From NCBI RefSeq assembly GCF_904849725.1, contig NC_058521.1:145046744-145110743 (forward strand): a DNA stretch of 64,000 nt, given 5' to 3'. This DNA is from Hordeum vulgare subsp. vulgare (lineage: Eukaryota > Streptophyta > Magnoliopsida > Poales > Poaceae). The position numbers and the translations under genes are program-made. This document shows positions 12,638 through 22,910 of this stretch, one piece after another. Every line of letters starts with the position of its first letter. Position 1 is the stretch's first letter. Below the pieces are notes generated by a model. It worked only from the letters and a program-made list of their open reading frames with translations. It searched no databases and was not told where the DNA came from.

Positions 12638-15600
12638 CTAGGGTCGACGCGGAGTTAAGCTGGTCGTTACAAAAGTTGGCGGGTTAACTTTCTTGTTCTT
12701 GTTGTCATAGGCGGCTTGGTATTTTGATAAATCCAAACTTGCAGCAAGTTGAGTCGCCGCCAAACGGGATTCTTTCACAACACGCTGGTAGTCTTCTCCA
12801 GCAAATTCTGACCCGTCATCCTTGAGTTGGGGAAAGCCCGCCGCTACTTCTTCTGGGTTTATTTCTGGAGCATACGCCAAACACCGACTCAGCGTAGTCA
12901 GTGCTCCTTTTCGGGCGGCTGACCGAGTTAGCTCGCCAATTTGAGGAGGAAGAGTAGATAAGCAGTCAAGCATCTTCTTTATTGATGTTATGGGTTCCTT
13001 GGTGCCCATCACTGCTTTCATGGTCAGCACACTTCCGGTATACAGTTGCTCCGTCAACGTATAAATCGCCTTCAGCATCAGGACACAATCATCCTGAAGA
13101 TTGGCGGCTCTCGGACCTGTATAAGAGGTAATGATAGGCAGCGATTTATATAAAGCTATTTATTTACAAAGTGCAAGGTCAAGGGTTGGTTTTTACCAAA
13201 GACAGCTTGCGCCATGTTGGAGATATGTCGCTTTAAGCCGGACAGCTCTTGTTGCACAGTGTCCAATTAAGGCATCTTGATCAGCTTGAGCCCTTTTTAA
13301 GTCGGCTTTTAGCTTCTCCATCTCACATAAGATCAGTTGACACTTCTCTTCTGATTTTTCCCGGGCATCCTGCTGATCGGTTAAACTTTTCTTCAAGTCA
13401 CCAAATGTTGATTCAGTTTGGATAAGTGATTCCTGTCGAAATATATAGTCAAGGGGCAAGTCTCAGAATTATTGCAAGCAACATCCCAGACACTTGGGGG
13501 CTAATGTATAATTTTTTAGACAAAATTATATAGTATCAAGACCCGGGTCATCTTTTTACAGATGACCCGGCCCTTGGGGGTTACAGGTCGAAAGTTTTTT
13601 CTTCAATTATCAAGACCCGGCTCATCTTTTTACAGATGACCCGGCTCTTGGGGGTTACAGGTAGAAAGTTTTTTCTTCAATTATCAAGACCCGGCTCATC
13701 TTTCTACAGATGACCCGGCCCTTGGGGGTTATAGGTCGAAAGTTTTTTCTTCAATTATCAAGAGCCCGCTCATCTTTTTACAGATGACCCGGCCCTTGGG
13801 GGTTACAGGTCGAAAGTTTTTTCTTCAAGTATCAAGACCTGGTTCATCTTTTTACAGATGACCCGGCCCTTGGGGTTACAGGTTGGCAGATTCATTTTTA
13901 CTATCAAGACCCGGCTCATATTTTTACTGATGACCCGGCCCTTGGGGGTTAATGAGGATAATACAGTGTGCAATAAGACGTACCTCATGTTTGTTCTTCA
14001 GCAATCGAAGCAGACTTTTCTCCATCTCATAACTCGCCTCCAGGCGACTTGCAAAGCCAGAGCAAAGTTCTTTGAATTCGAGATTCTCATACTGGGAGAG
14101 CTTAGCCTTGGAAAGTTCATGCTCAAAAAGAAGTTGAGCTGATGATGATACATGCTTCGATAAAACCGATGTGGTCGGCTTAGAGAAGTGAGTACCGGTG
14201 ATAACTACAGCGTCTGGGTCTTCTGTTGTTTTCAATGGACTTGGCGGGTTAGGCGCTTCCATGGTTTCCTTGGGCGAGCTGGGGAGATCCACTTGATCTT
14301 CAGGTTTGTCTTGGTCCGGGTTATCCTGGATTGGCGCCGATTTTTCAATAGGCTCCGAAGCTATAATGGGAGTTGACCCGCCAGTCTTCCTTTTCTTCGC
14401 CTATGCCCTAAAAGGAGAAGGGGTGCGTTTAAAGGAAAGGATATTACCACCATCAGAACAAAAGTAAATGTTCTCAAAGGCTTACCCAGGGACACGGACC
14501 ATCGGTGGAAGTGCCGACATCACTAAGTCACCGGATGTGGGAGGAGAACTCTGCAAAAATAAATACTTCAAAGATATGAGCAGGTTACAAATGTTATCCA
14601 AAAGGACACGAAGAAGTGTTATTAAAAGATACCTCATTTTGCCTTTTCTTGGTTTTTGTTGGTAACCCGGACACCAAGTCTCCAGAATGACTCCGAGTTT
14701 TCCGATTTGAAGTATGGTGCGCTTTCTTCAAAAGGAAATTTGGATCCAAACAAGCATTTGGGTGTGAGAAGGGAACTTTCCCACAAATTCGCCTGGCCGG
14801 CTTAGGTGGAGGAGAAGATGAGTCAGAGGAAACAGAAATTACCTCTATGGAGTCTTCCTCGCTATCATTGTCCTCATTCTACAAAAGAGATACAGAGGTG
14901 TAAACACAAAACTATCAGTAATGAATGGCGAGTTAAAGAGGATGGATTTTTTACCTCTGAAAGTACGTCGCCAACTTGGGATTCATCGGCTTCAGATGGC
15001 TCAGTGACGACGGCTTTGCCCTTGCCCTTGGACTTTTTCTTTGGAGGCGGCCTAGCTTGCTTCATGGCCGACTTCTTTGGCCTCTTGGACCAGAATTTAT
15101 CACCTTTCTGAAATGGCATATTTTATAAGAGGTCATAGTTCAAGTAAGACGTAAGGAATAAAAACAAGAGGCGGGTTAAGTTATTTACCTTTGGTGCCGG
15201 GTTGATCTTGCAGAACGGCTTAAGACCTATTTGGCCGCATTTTGTCGCGGGTTTGCCGGTCAATTTCTTGATGATGGTTACAATATCACTTTCCCTCAGA
15301 GCCGTGTGGAAGTAGCATTGAGGGTGATCCAGGGTGCCATCAAAATCACACATTAATCCGTCCCGGCGACTTAAGGGGAGGATACGCCATTCAACCCAGC
15401 AGCGGATCAAGTCAACCCCAGTAAGGTTGTTGTTTGTCAGAGATCTTAACTCGGAGAGTACTGGGATAAAGTCTGACTCCTCTTCTTCGGTGAGCTTGTC
15501 TGGGAGTTTGAAATTTGTTAGAAGGCGATCTTCCCTATAACTGAGAAGCTTGTTTTCGCCCTCAGGCGAAGTCTCCCGGCAGTAAAACCAAGACTCGCCC

Positions 15601-16160
15601 CAGCCTTTGGGATGGCTTGGCATGGCGAGTGACAGGAATGAACTATCCCTACGACGCTGAACATTGACACCTCCAAGCTCCAGACTAGGGCCATTGTGAA
15701 ATTCTTTTTGGTGATTCAAATGGAAGAAGTACCAGAATAAAGGAACTGAGGGTTCCATCCGCAAGTAAGCCTCACAAAACACTTGCAACATGCATAAATT
15801 GCTTATCGAGTTGGTCCCTAAATCCTGGAGGCGGACATTCATAAAGGTCATGGCATCTCTGAGGAATTTTTATCCGGGCGGCTAAAAGCCCCTTTCAAGG
15901 TGTTCAACAAAAAAAACTATCTCCCCTTCCTTCGGATTGGGGACTTCTTCTCCTAACCCGGTGCGCCAACCGATAACCTCTTGAGGGTCCAGACTCCCCG
16001 TTTTTACATAGTCGTTAAGTATGGCATCATTGACCTTGGTTGGGAGCCAATCACTTTTGAAAACAGTGCCCATGCTAAAAAGGGATAAAATTACGGGTAA
16101 ATCAACACGCCAAGCATCTACTGAAAATGGTGAAACAAGTTCATTTGACTCGCCAAACAA
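12638..16160 (-). pseudogene. Antisense multi-exon gene of the Tat-type element (putative gypsy-type transposon protein)
   Basis: On the minus strand seven exons can be read: 16160-15189, 15107-14955, 14878-14633, 14550-14486, 14407-13984, 13432-13197 and 13116-12638. All six junctions are GT..AG with compatible phase. Five introns are about 76-82 nt and one is 551 nt. Exon 1 matches what I know of the plant 'putative gypsy type transposon' domain (Pfam Transposase_28 type: EGEIVFFVEHLERGF, CEAYLRMEPSVPLFWYFFHL). Exons 2-3 are basic and acidic linkers (RPPPKKKSKGKGKAV, NEDNDSEEDS), exons 5-6 look coiled-coil (SSAQLLFEHELSKAKLSQYE, KCQLILCEMEKLKADLKRAQ), and exon 7 is helical. Coding length is about 2.57 kb. 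Damage: two stops in exon 1 (near 15870-15884), one at the start of exon 5 and a frameshift in exon 6. The frame is open upstream of the first Met to about 16230, so the start is uncertain. The function is unknown; antisense ORFs at this site are known in Grande-like Tat elements. Confidence 0.85.
13535..13952. repeat. Six-copy 74-bp tandem repeat with internal palindrome
   Basis: Units start ATCAAGACCCGG at 13535, 13609, 13683, 13757, 13831 and 13903 (period 74, last step 72). Each unit has an inverted repeat, in the first unit CCGGGTCATCT / AGATGACCCGG around a TTTTAC loop, followed by CCCTTGGGGGTTACAGG and a T-rich tail. The whole array lies in the long intron of the antisense gene. Confidence 0.93.
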
Positions 16161-16697
16161 TTTGCCTGATGACTGAGGGAGTTTTTTGACCCGCCGATGA
16201 AGGTCCGGGTCAGGCTGCCAGGGCGACTTATGAAACTCTTACTACTTAAAGGAGAGGTGTTTCAGAGCTTCAGTAGTATTTGCCAAGATGGTGAAGTATG
16301 AGATTATAAACCAATTTCACTCGACAAGCGATAGATTATGGATCTACTGGACAGACAGAAATGAATGCGAAAAAGGTCTGGATAAAACGGCCTGTGACTA
16401 AGGTGGGAACAGTACTGTTGATCTGGTGAAACCTTTTCTAAAGTATGCAAATCAAGGCCGAACAACTAAAGGTATGGAAAACATTGTTGTGCTCCCTATC
16501 ATCACCGCCAACTAATCAGGAATTACGAAGCCGTTCGGGATGTACCAAGAACATAGTAGGCATGAACCTCGAAACACTTGGATCTGCCTTCAATGGCGGG
16601 ATGCTGACCTGGTGGATATGGCTGGAGGCGTCCGAAGAGGGGTTCGCTGCGAGCGTTGCGCGGACGGCGGCAAAGATCTCGGACGGACGCGAAGATC

Positions 16698-16805
16698 TCG
16701 GGCGGCGACGAGGTGCTCGACGGCGACAAGGTGCTCCACGGTGGCAAGGCATTCGACGGCGACGAAATGCTCGGCCACGACGAGATGTTCGGCGGCGACG
16801 AAGTC
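16698..16805. repeat. GC-rich 18-bp tandem repeat, six units
   Basis: Units of 18 bp built on TTCGGCGGCGACGAAGT start near 16697, 16716, 16734, 16752, 16770 and 16788. In one minus-strand frame they give a degenerate six-residue repeat of the type VAVEHL. The repeat lies between the antisense TATA-like site and the first antisense exon. Confidence 0.85.
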
Positions 16806-16952
16806 TTCGGGCTGATTCGAAGCTTTCAGATGATGTCGAAGTCTTTGGGTGGTGGCGGAACTCTCGGGTGGTGATAAGGCTTTCAGTGCGACGGCGAGGA
16901 AGAGAAGGGCGACAAGATGGGTAGGTGAAATGTACCCTGTCCCTTCCTCCCG

Positions 16953-16962
16953 CCTATTTATC
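16953..16962 (-). promoter_or_regulatory. TATA-like site for antisense transcription
   Basis: On the minus strand the sequence reads GATAAATAGGCGGG about 800 bp before the first antisense exon and just before a GC-rich leader. It is a candidate only; no transcription start is shown. Confidence 0.4.
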
Positions 16963-17262
16963 AGGTCAGGCGCTAGGATCGAGGCGCCACGAGCGGGAAC
17001 TGCCAAAAGATAAATATTCGCCATGATGGCGCCCCGAAATTTTTGGGATAACCATACCGAAGGATCCTTTGGAGATTACGTCATCATCTCTTCCGAGATA
17101 CAAGGGATAAGAAGGCGCCAACAAGAGGTAATTTGGCGACTTGAGTTTTTCCGCAGCAGATGGCGGTTTAAGTGTATGGTGCATAAGAAGAGTGAAGATG
17201 AATCGCCCCTGACTGAGTGAGGATATTGGTGTGAAAGAAATTCAAGTCAATCTGGGGCCTAA

Positions 17263-17771
17263 TATTGGGGATATTATCCATTGGGTAACCCGCCCTAGTT
17301 GGGCCGGGTCACCGAACCTGGCGACTCATCTCCAAGTGGTTTTGGCCTTGGCCCAGTAAGGTCGGGAGTCGTATGGCGGTTCAAGACCTTCGGGAGGACT
17401 CCATAGTGGAGAAGGTCTCCAAGTCTTGAAAAGATGGCGACCTAGAGACAGGAAGAGTCACGATTTGTGTAAAGGAAAGGACCCTTGTAAACCCTAAGGA
17501 CTCGACCTGTATATAAAGGTGAGTCCTAGGGAAGGAGAGGGCAGGTTAGAAATCATCAAGTGCTAGGTCAGGTGAGTTACGCCCTCCTTGTAATAGAAAC
17601 ACCATCAATACAACACAAAGCAGGACGTAGGCTTTTACCTCCTCACGAGGGGCCGAACCTGGGTAAATCTTTGTCTCGCTCCCGTTCAACCCCTTTGAGT
17701 CGCCACCAAGGTGTGATGGCTCCAACACTAAGTCCTTTCACGAGGACATCTGTCGTGACAAAACCACGACA
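17263..17771 (+). repeat. 3' LTR of the Tat-type element
   Basis: It is 509 bp, colinear with 4439-4947. It starts TATTGGGG, so the terminal TG is mutated to TA, and ends ACCACGACA. The TATA box is at 17510-17517. Ten C residues follow, covering the CCCCC target duplication. Confidence 0.96.
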
Positions 17772-17781
17772 CCCCCCCCCC

Positions 17782-18700
17782 AATGAAGCTCATCCTGGTA
17801 ATGCTGCCTTCAATCAGCAGGGCCATAATGCGGGTTGGGGTGTTTGGCCTGCTCCCCCCTCCACTCGTCCAGCAGAACCCAAACTACCTCCGCACTTATA
17901 TAACTTTCAGGCTTGGCTAGCTGCGCAAGGGCTTCAGGTACAAGATGGTCTGGTTCCAGAGGATAACATCTGTGACAGTGCATCTCAGGCTTGGAATGAT
18001 GCTATCACTACTTCTGAAGATGCAAGCAGCCCCAATAACTCCTCTGGCTCTGTGACCTCGGTGGCGATCCACCCTCAACTATCACCGCAACAGCACTATG
18101 AGGAAACCATGATGATCTCTATTGAGCTACACAGTGAGGAAACCATGATGATCTCTATTGCGTGTGGGGTTTCAAGTTTCTCTTGGAGACGAGGGCCTGA
18201 GTTTCAAATATATCAATTCTGCGCTGTCCTCACTGATGACTGAACCTTCCATTATCATCGAAGAACTCTCACCTGATCCAAATATGTCCACCCTGGTAAA
18301 CAATGTGGTCGCGCTAGTGGATACAGATATTAACATGCATGTGGCCCTGAATGATACCCAGAGCTCCACAGGGGAGGCAGTTCAAGCGGAGCCTGTTGCT
18401 ATCTATGGGTTTACCCTGTCTAGGTCGCCCCACTCTGCTGAGCTCATGGAGGACAGGATTTCCAAGCAGAGGAAAGGTAAAATAACTATTCCAGTAGATA
18501 CCACAAACCTCCGCCGCAGCAACCGCTCAAACAAGTATGATGGATTCATAGTTCCACCGATTGCTGATGGTCGTGTTGGCAAGTCAAAAGTCAAGCCAAG
18601 GGTGATACCTAACATGTCAATCTCTAGTGGCGCCGGCTCAATTGAGGAAGATGTGCCCCCTCCTACTTCTATTCGCTCTATGCAGGCCATTGGGGTCTAG
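17782..18700 (+). pseudogene. LINE 1 ORF1, 3' part after the Tat insertion
   Basis: This is the continuation of the ORF1 frame cut at 4438. It is similar to LINE 2 at 35650-35850 (LYNFQAWLAAQGLQVQDG against LFNSQAWLNAQGLQVQDG). A 26-bp block is repeated at 18099-18124 and 18135-18160, giving a 12-residue in-frame duplication. The frame shifts near 18160-18180, continues with an acidic stretch and the basic motif RRSNRSNKYDGF, and stops at 18698-18700. The basic RSNRSNKYD motif is also kept in LINE 2 (about 39625-39650), so it is a conserved C-terminal feature of this ORF1 family. The function of that part is unknown. Confidence 0.8.
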
Positions 18701-18814
18701 CTCTATGCCATCCCTGAAGAAGAACTATCCACTAGTGAGCTGCTCAAGGAGATACCAAAAACCGTTGCGGGCCACGCTTAATTCCTGCAACTCCGTTGCC
18801 TTTAAACTTTCCTA

Positions 18815-19570
18815 TGGTTCTTTTGTAGAATTGGAATGTGTTGTGTTGGAACATCTAAGGTGTTAACTCTCCTAAAAAAACATTTAGCTCTCTCGAATGC
18901 TATGTGTGACAGTGGTTGTGCTATCATTTTCTTGCAAGAATCTAAAATGTTGTTATTCGATGATAATACTCTCAGGTCTGTGTGCCCAAAACACTTTGAT
19001 AAGTTCGCGTATATACCCTCTAGAGGTGCATCAGGGGGCATAATTACGATTTGGAATAGTAATTTGTTCTCAGGGGATATCTTCCTGGAAGAAAATTTCG
19101 CTCTAGGGATCAACTTTAAATCAACCCAATCAGCTCACCAATGGAAACTACTGAATCTTGACATCCCAGCATCCGAAGACTGGCTGATTCTTGGGGACTT
19201 TAACTATATTAGAGCCCCTGAAAACCGTAACCTACCTGGGGGTGATGTCCAAGACATGTTCACGTTCAATGATTTCCTTCATGAGCAAACGTTAGCTGAG
19301 CTTCGCATTAAGGGGCGATCGTATACCTGGTCTAACATGCAACAAACACCCCTTATGGAACAATTGGATTGTTTTTTTACCTCACTGAATTGGACCTCAT
19401 CCTTCCCCAACACATTGGTACATCCTCTAGCTCGTCCTGTATCTGACCACATTACATGCTCTCTGGTGATCCAGACAAACAACCATTCCCAGAAACAAAA
19501 GTTTTCGTTTCGAAACTTACTAGATCGCTCATCCGGGCTTCATGGATATTGTCTCCCAAGCGTGGGATAA
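18815..19570 (+). pseudogene. LINE 1 ORF2, AP-endonuclease domain
   Basis: This is the endonuclease that nicks target DNA for target-primed reverse transcription. The start (NVLCWNI) is in one frame. After a shift near the A-run at 18870 the frame 18836-19570 carries FLQESKM (metal-binding Glu), GASGGIITIW, DWLILGDFNYI (Asp/Asn), YTWSNMQ and RPVSDHI (catalytic Asp-His). Compared with LINE 2, about 20 residues containing the NVYGPC motif are missing between HQWKLLN and LDIPASEDW, so an active-site Asn is lost. The frame ends at a stop at 19568-19570. Confidence 0.85.
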
Positions 19571-21322
19571 ACACATCAAGCATGGCAAAAACTGCAACGC
19601 TGCGTCGATTATCTGTCAGAAAATGAAAGCGGTGAGATTTGCGTTAAAACGATGGAGCAAAAAAATCTCCCGCCTCAAGGTAGCCGTTGACAATACCAAC
19701 AAAGCTCTGCTCGAGATTGATGCCATTGAAGACAAAAGAAATCTCACGACACCAGAGAAGAACTTCAGGACCGTCCTCAAAAAACACCTCCTCACGCTGT
19801 TGTAGTACCAGAAATACTATTGGAGTAAAAGGTGCACGATCAGGTGGATCAAATTTGGGGGCGAGACCACTAAGTTTTTTCAAACTGTGGCGATAGAAAA
19901 GTATGGCGTAACTTGATAGCTACCCTAAAAACCACAGATGGTGCCATGATTGAGAACCACAAGGGTAAAGAGTCTGTTATCTTCGATACCTTCAGAGAGA
20001 GGATGGGAAACAAGAAGGCACCCGACATACGCTTCAATCTGACCTCTTTGTTCCGACAAGGGATAGATTTTGATGCTCTCACTACACCTTTTGAACACTT
20101 TGAAATTGATATTGTCATCAAAGACATGCCCGCTGACCGAGCCCCAGGACCGGATGGGTTTAACAAAGCTTTCCTGAAAGCCTGTGGGCCGATCATCAAA
20201 TCTGACTTCTACAATCTATGCGAGGAATTTCACAAGGGTACCCTAAACATGGAACCTCTTAACTATGGTTATATCACGCTGATCCCGAAGACGAGTTCTC
20301 CTGAGCCGGTGGACGACTACCGCCCAATCACTCTTCTCAACTACTGCCTAAAAATGATTACCTAAATTTTGGCCAACCGTCTTCAGAAAATCATATTGCA
20401 ATTCGTGCACCACAACCACTATGGGTTTCTTCGGGGTAGATTAATTCATGACTACCTGGCCTGGGCATTTGAATACATTCACCAATGTCAAGCCTCTCGA
20501 AAGGAAATTTTTCTCCTTAATCTTCACTTCACCAAGGCATTTGACACCATTGAGCATTCGGCGATGATCAAGATTATGCAACACATGGTATTCAACTCAA
20601 CGTGGATTGGATGGATGAACTGCATCTTCTCCTCTGGGAAATCGTCAGTGCTGCTAAATGGAACCCCTGGAAGACAGTTTCACTGCAGATGCGGGGTCAG
20701 GCAGGGGGACCCCCTCTCACCACTGATCTTTGTTCCTGTTGCGGATCTCCTTTAGACTCAAATCAACAAGGAGCTTATGCAAGGAGCATTGACACACCCC
20801 ATGAACCCCCGGGGTACTAGTAATTTTCCCGTGGTTCAGTACACCGATGACACCATCATAAACATACTCAATGACTATTGTGCATCGACCGGCCTTAAGA
20901 TCAACTACCACAAGTTGACCCTAATCCCCATCAATACTCCCTCCGATACATGCAATAACATCATGGTGATCTTTGGCTGCAAGACGGCCAGCATGCTCTT
21001 CACCTACCTTGGACTTCCCCTTGGCACTTCCAAGCCCACGGTTTTGGACATGACGCCACTGGTCTGCAAAGCAGAAAGAAAATTTACAGCCGCCATGTCG
21101 ATGATGTCGTACGCTGGCAAACTATCCCTAATGAATTAACTTATCACGTCCCTGCTTATGTTCTCGATGGGGACCCTTAGAGTCCCTCCAAAAATCGTCG
21201 AACAGATTGATAAGATTCAAAGAAGGTGTATGTGGAGAAAAAAGACAAACAATGGGATTAAGTGCAACGCTCTGGCGTCCTAGGACTCGATCTGTCGTCC
21301 CAAGGAAAACGGTGGTCTCGGG
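19571..21322 (+). pseudogene. LINE 1 ORF2, reverse transcriptase domain
   Basis: This is a non-LTR RT. The linker (19542-19805) is helical. RT motifs follow: MPADRAPGPDGFNKAFLK (20126-20180), ITLIPKTSSPEPVDDYRPITLLNY, FLRGRLIHDY, LHFTKAFDTIEH, CGVRQGDPLSPLIFV and QYTDDT (20837-20854; the YxDD box is at 20840-20851), then TYLGLPLG. The motif A Asp usually found as LDF is His here (codon CAC at 20525-20527). Stops or shifts occur near 19803, 20363, 20753 and 21139. LINE 2 keeps LDF at this site. Confidence 0.88.
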
Positions 21323-22339
21323 GTGTTGAACCTCAAGATACAGAATGACGCCCTACTACTGAAAATGCTGCACAAATTTTACAACCGGCAGGATATTCCA
21401 TGGGTGTCGTTGATCTCGAGTACATACTATCTCGACACCGTTCCACACGCCCGGGACCTATGTGGCTCGTTCTGGTGGAGGGAGCTCATCAATCTTATGC
21501 CGGTGTTTCGAGGAGTGACCCAGGTGAAGGTAAACAGTGGTGATTCGGCTCTATTTTGGAAAGATGAATGGAACAATGCCATCTACGCGGACAAATTCCC
21601 TCGGGCGTTCTCTTTCGCTAGCTCGGATGATGCCTCGGTTCAAGCTTTCCTAGGGCATCCTCGCTGCAAGACATGTTCTTGGTGCCGCTTTCTGCGCAAG
21701 CGCACGAAGAAGACAAATTGCTGCAACTGGAAGTGCGTGCAGTGGAGCTCAACTCGGGTGGTGATGATTGGTGATGTATCTAGGGCACTAACATCTTCTC
21801 AACCGGGGTGAACTGCCGCTTCTGCTTCAGAGAGGTCGTGGCCCATCCAGCATTTGTTGGCTATGGAAATCGAAGTGCGTCCCTAAGATCAAGGTTTTCG
21901 GATGGTTCTTGCTGATGGACAGGCTTAACCCTAGAAACATTCTCAAGAGAAGACACTATAACATCGGGTCTACCCTTGACTGCCTCTTGTGTGGACAGCA
22001 TGTGGAGGAGACGTTGGAATACCTGTTCTTTGGATGCAGCTTCAGCCAACGATGCTGGGAAACTTTGAATATCAAATGCACTGGACACCGGCACCGGTTG
22101 GACATCCTGCAGCATTAGAAGGCGAGCAGCCCCGCAAAATGTTTATGGATATCTTCCTTGTAGCGGCTTGGAGCTTATGGAAAGAACGCAACAACAACTA
22201 CTTTGAGAATGTGACCCCTTCTCTGGCTTCTTGGAGATGTCGATTCACAAAAGACTGCTCCAATATTAGGTTTAGGGTGACTGCTAGCAAGTTGCAGCTC
22301 ATAGACAATGTTGTAACGTCTCTGACTGACCATCCCTAG
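21323..22339 (+). pseudogene. LINE 1 ORF2, C-terminal region with zinc-binding domain
   Basis: This is the region after RT. It includes DLCGSFWWRELINLMPVF and ALFWKDEW (21460-21570), then after shifts the zf-RVT-like segment VFGWFLLMDRLNPRNIL...CLLCGQHVEETLEYLFFGC (about 21895-22040) and a Trp-rich tail AAWSLWKERNNNYF (22150-22210). It is broken by frameshifts at about 21810 and 22115. The same order of motifs appears in LINE 2. Confidence 0.82.
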
Positions 22340-22469
22340 TTGTTAACACCACGAACACCCCCCACCCCCACCCCCCACTCCACACCCCTCCTTCCTTGTG
22401 TACATGTAAGAAGTTGTCCTGATATATACATGCAGTAGGAACCTTTCCTACTGATTTTCACTAAAAAAA
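22340..22469 (+). other. LINE 1 3' end: stem-loop and poly(A)
   Basis: The 3' UTR includes a C-rich run (about 22355-22385). A perfect 9-bp stem CAGTAGGAA/TTCCTACTG with loop CCT sits at 22433-22453, then A7 at 22463-22469. The env-like frame resumes at 22470. The same stem-loop ends LINE 2, so it is probably the RT recognition structure. Confidence 0.8.
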
Positions 22470-22910
22470 GAATCTGATGGCACAGCAAGACCTCCAAGCC
22501 CAATAGCCCCAAGGGTGATGACTAACACAGAGCTTCTCCTCAGTCTTCACCAGAATGTCGATCACAATCACAAGTGGGTAAAACACCAATTTGGCTCCAT
22601 TGTGAAAACCCTCAAGGAGACTCAAAATGATGTGAAGAAAAATCACTATTATCTTCATGAGGTATTTCATCGCTATTGGGCCATATTGCCTCACCTGAAG
22701 ACTCCACACGAACTTGAAGAATTGGAATTCTCTCGCGACTTTGACTCGTCATGCCCACCTAAGAAGAAATTCAAGTCTATTCTAGTTCCTGACTTGGCGG
22801 ACAACTCATTTTCTTCATTCCGCACCGCTGATTCAGATGAAGAACCTGAGGATACTACAACTGGCCCAACAAGGAAGTGTGACCCGAAGACTGCTTGCGC
22901 CTCTTACTGA
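22470..22910 (+). pseudogene. Env-like third ORF of element A, C-terminal part
   Basis: This is the 3' end of the ORF interrupted by LINE 1, continuing in an open frame from the LINE junction. It opens with a Pro-rich stretch (RPPSPIAPR), then a helical region (LLLSLHQNVDHNHKWVKHQFGS, HYYLHEVFHRYWAIL), a basic patch (PPKKKFKS) and an acidic tail. The stop is at 22908-22910. Position and composition fit the end of a SIRE/Maximus third ORF; no membrane segment is visible. Confidence 0.72.

Larger units (their letters stand above)
16161..17262 (-). other. 5' flank and leader of the antisense gene; region before the 3' LTR
   Basis: The plus strand has no supported gene here. On the minus strand a TATA-like GATAAATAGG (16962-16953) is followed by a GC-rich stretch (about 16950-16590) with an 18-bp repeat, then a mixed region to the first exon at 16160. 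This is consistent with promoter plus leader, possibly with a further 5' intron. The minus frame 17024-16590 is open but low in complexity, and I do not call it a gene. Directly before the 3' LTR is the weak purine tract CTGGGGCCTAA. Confidence 0.5.
4439..17771 (+). mobile_element. Tat-type Gypsy LTR retrotransposon, complete, inserted in LINE 1 ORF1
   Basis: Two 509-bp LTRs bound an interior with a primer-binding site, gag, protease, RT, RNase H, a second (archaeal-type) RNase H, and integrase, followed by a long 3' region with a minus-strand gene. The extra RNase H and the antisense ORF between integrase and 3' LTR are hallmarks of the Tat lineage (Grande/RIRE2/Ogre group). The flanks read CCCCC before 4439 and a run of ten C after 17771, consistent with a 5-bp duplication. 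LINE ORF1 reading resumes at 17782. By hand count the LTRs differ at about 20 of 509 positions (about 4%), mostly transitions. Pol is inactivated by several stops and frameshifts. Confidence 0.95.
2230..22469 (+). mobile_element. LINE 1, near full length, inserted in env-like ORF A
   Basis: This non-LTR retrotransposon has ORF1 with three zinc knuckles and ORF2 with AP-endonuclease, reverse transcriptase and a C-terminal Cys/His region, and ends in a stem-loop and A7 tail. With the 13.3-kb Gypsy insertion removed it is about 6.9 kb. The 3' end (22469) is clear because the env-like frame resumes at 22470. The 5' end is only estimated at 2216-2240, because I found no exact target-site duplication. 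Both ORFs are mutated. Confidence 0.85.

Noticed and set aside
13535..13952. Regular palindromic repeats reminiscent of a CRISPR array
   Set aside because: The whole 74-bp unit is repeated including the parts that would be spacers; the context is a plant retrotransposon intron.
16590..17024. Minus-strand 144-codon open frame with VAVEHL-type repeats
   Set aside because: It is produced by the GC-rich 18-bp repeat, has no counterpart domain, and better fits a leader of the antisense gene.
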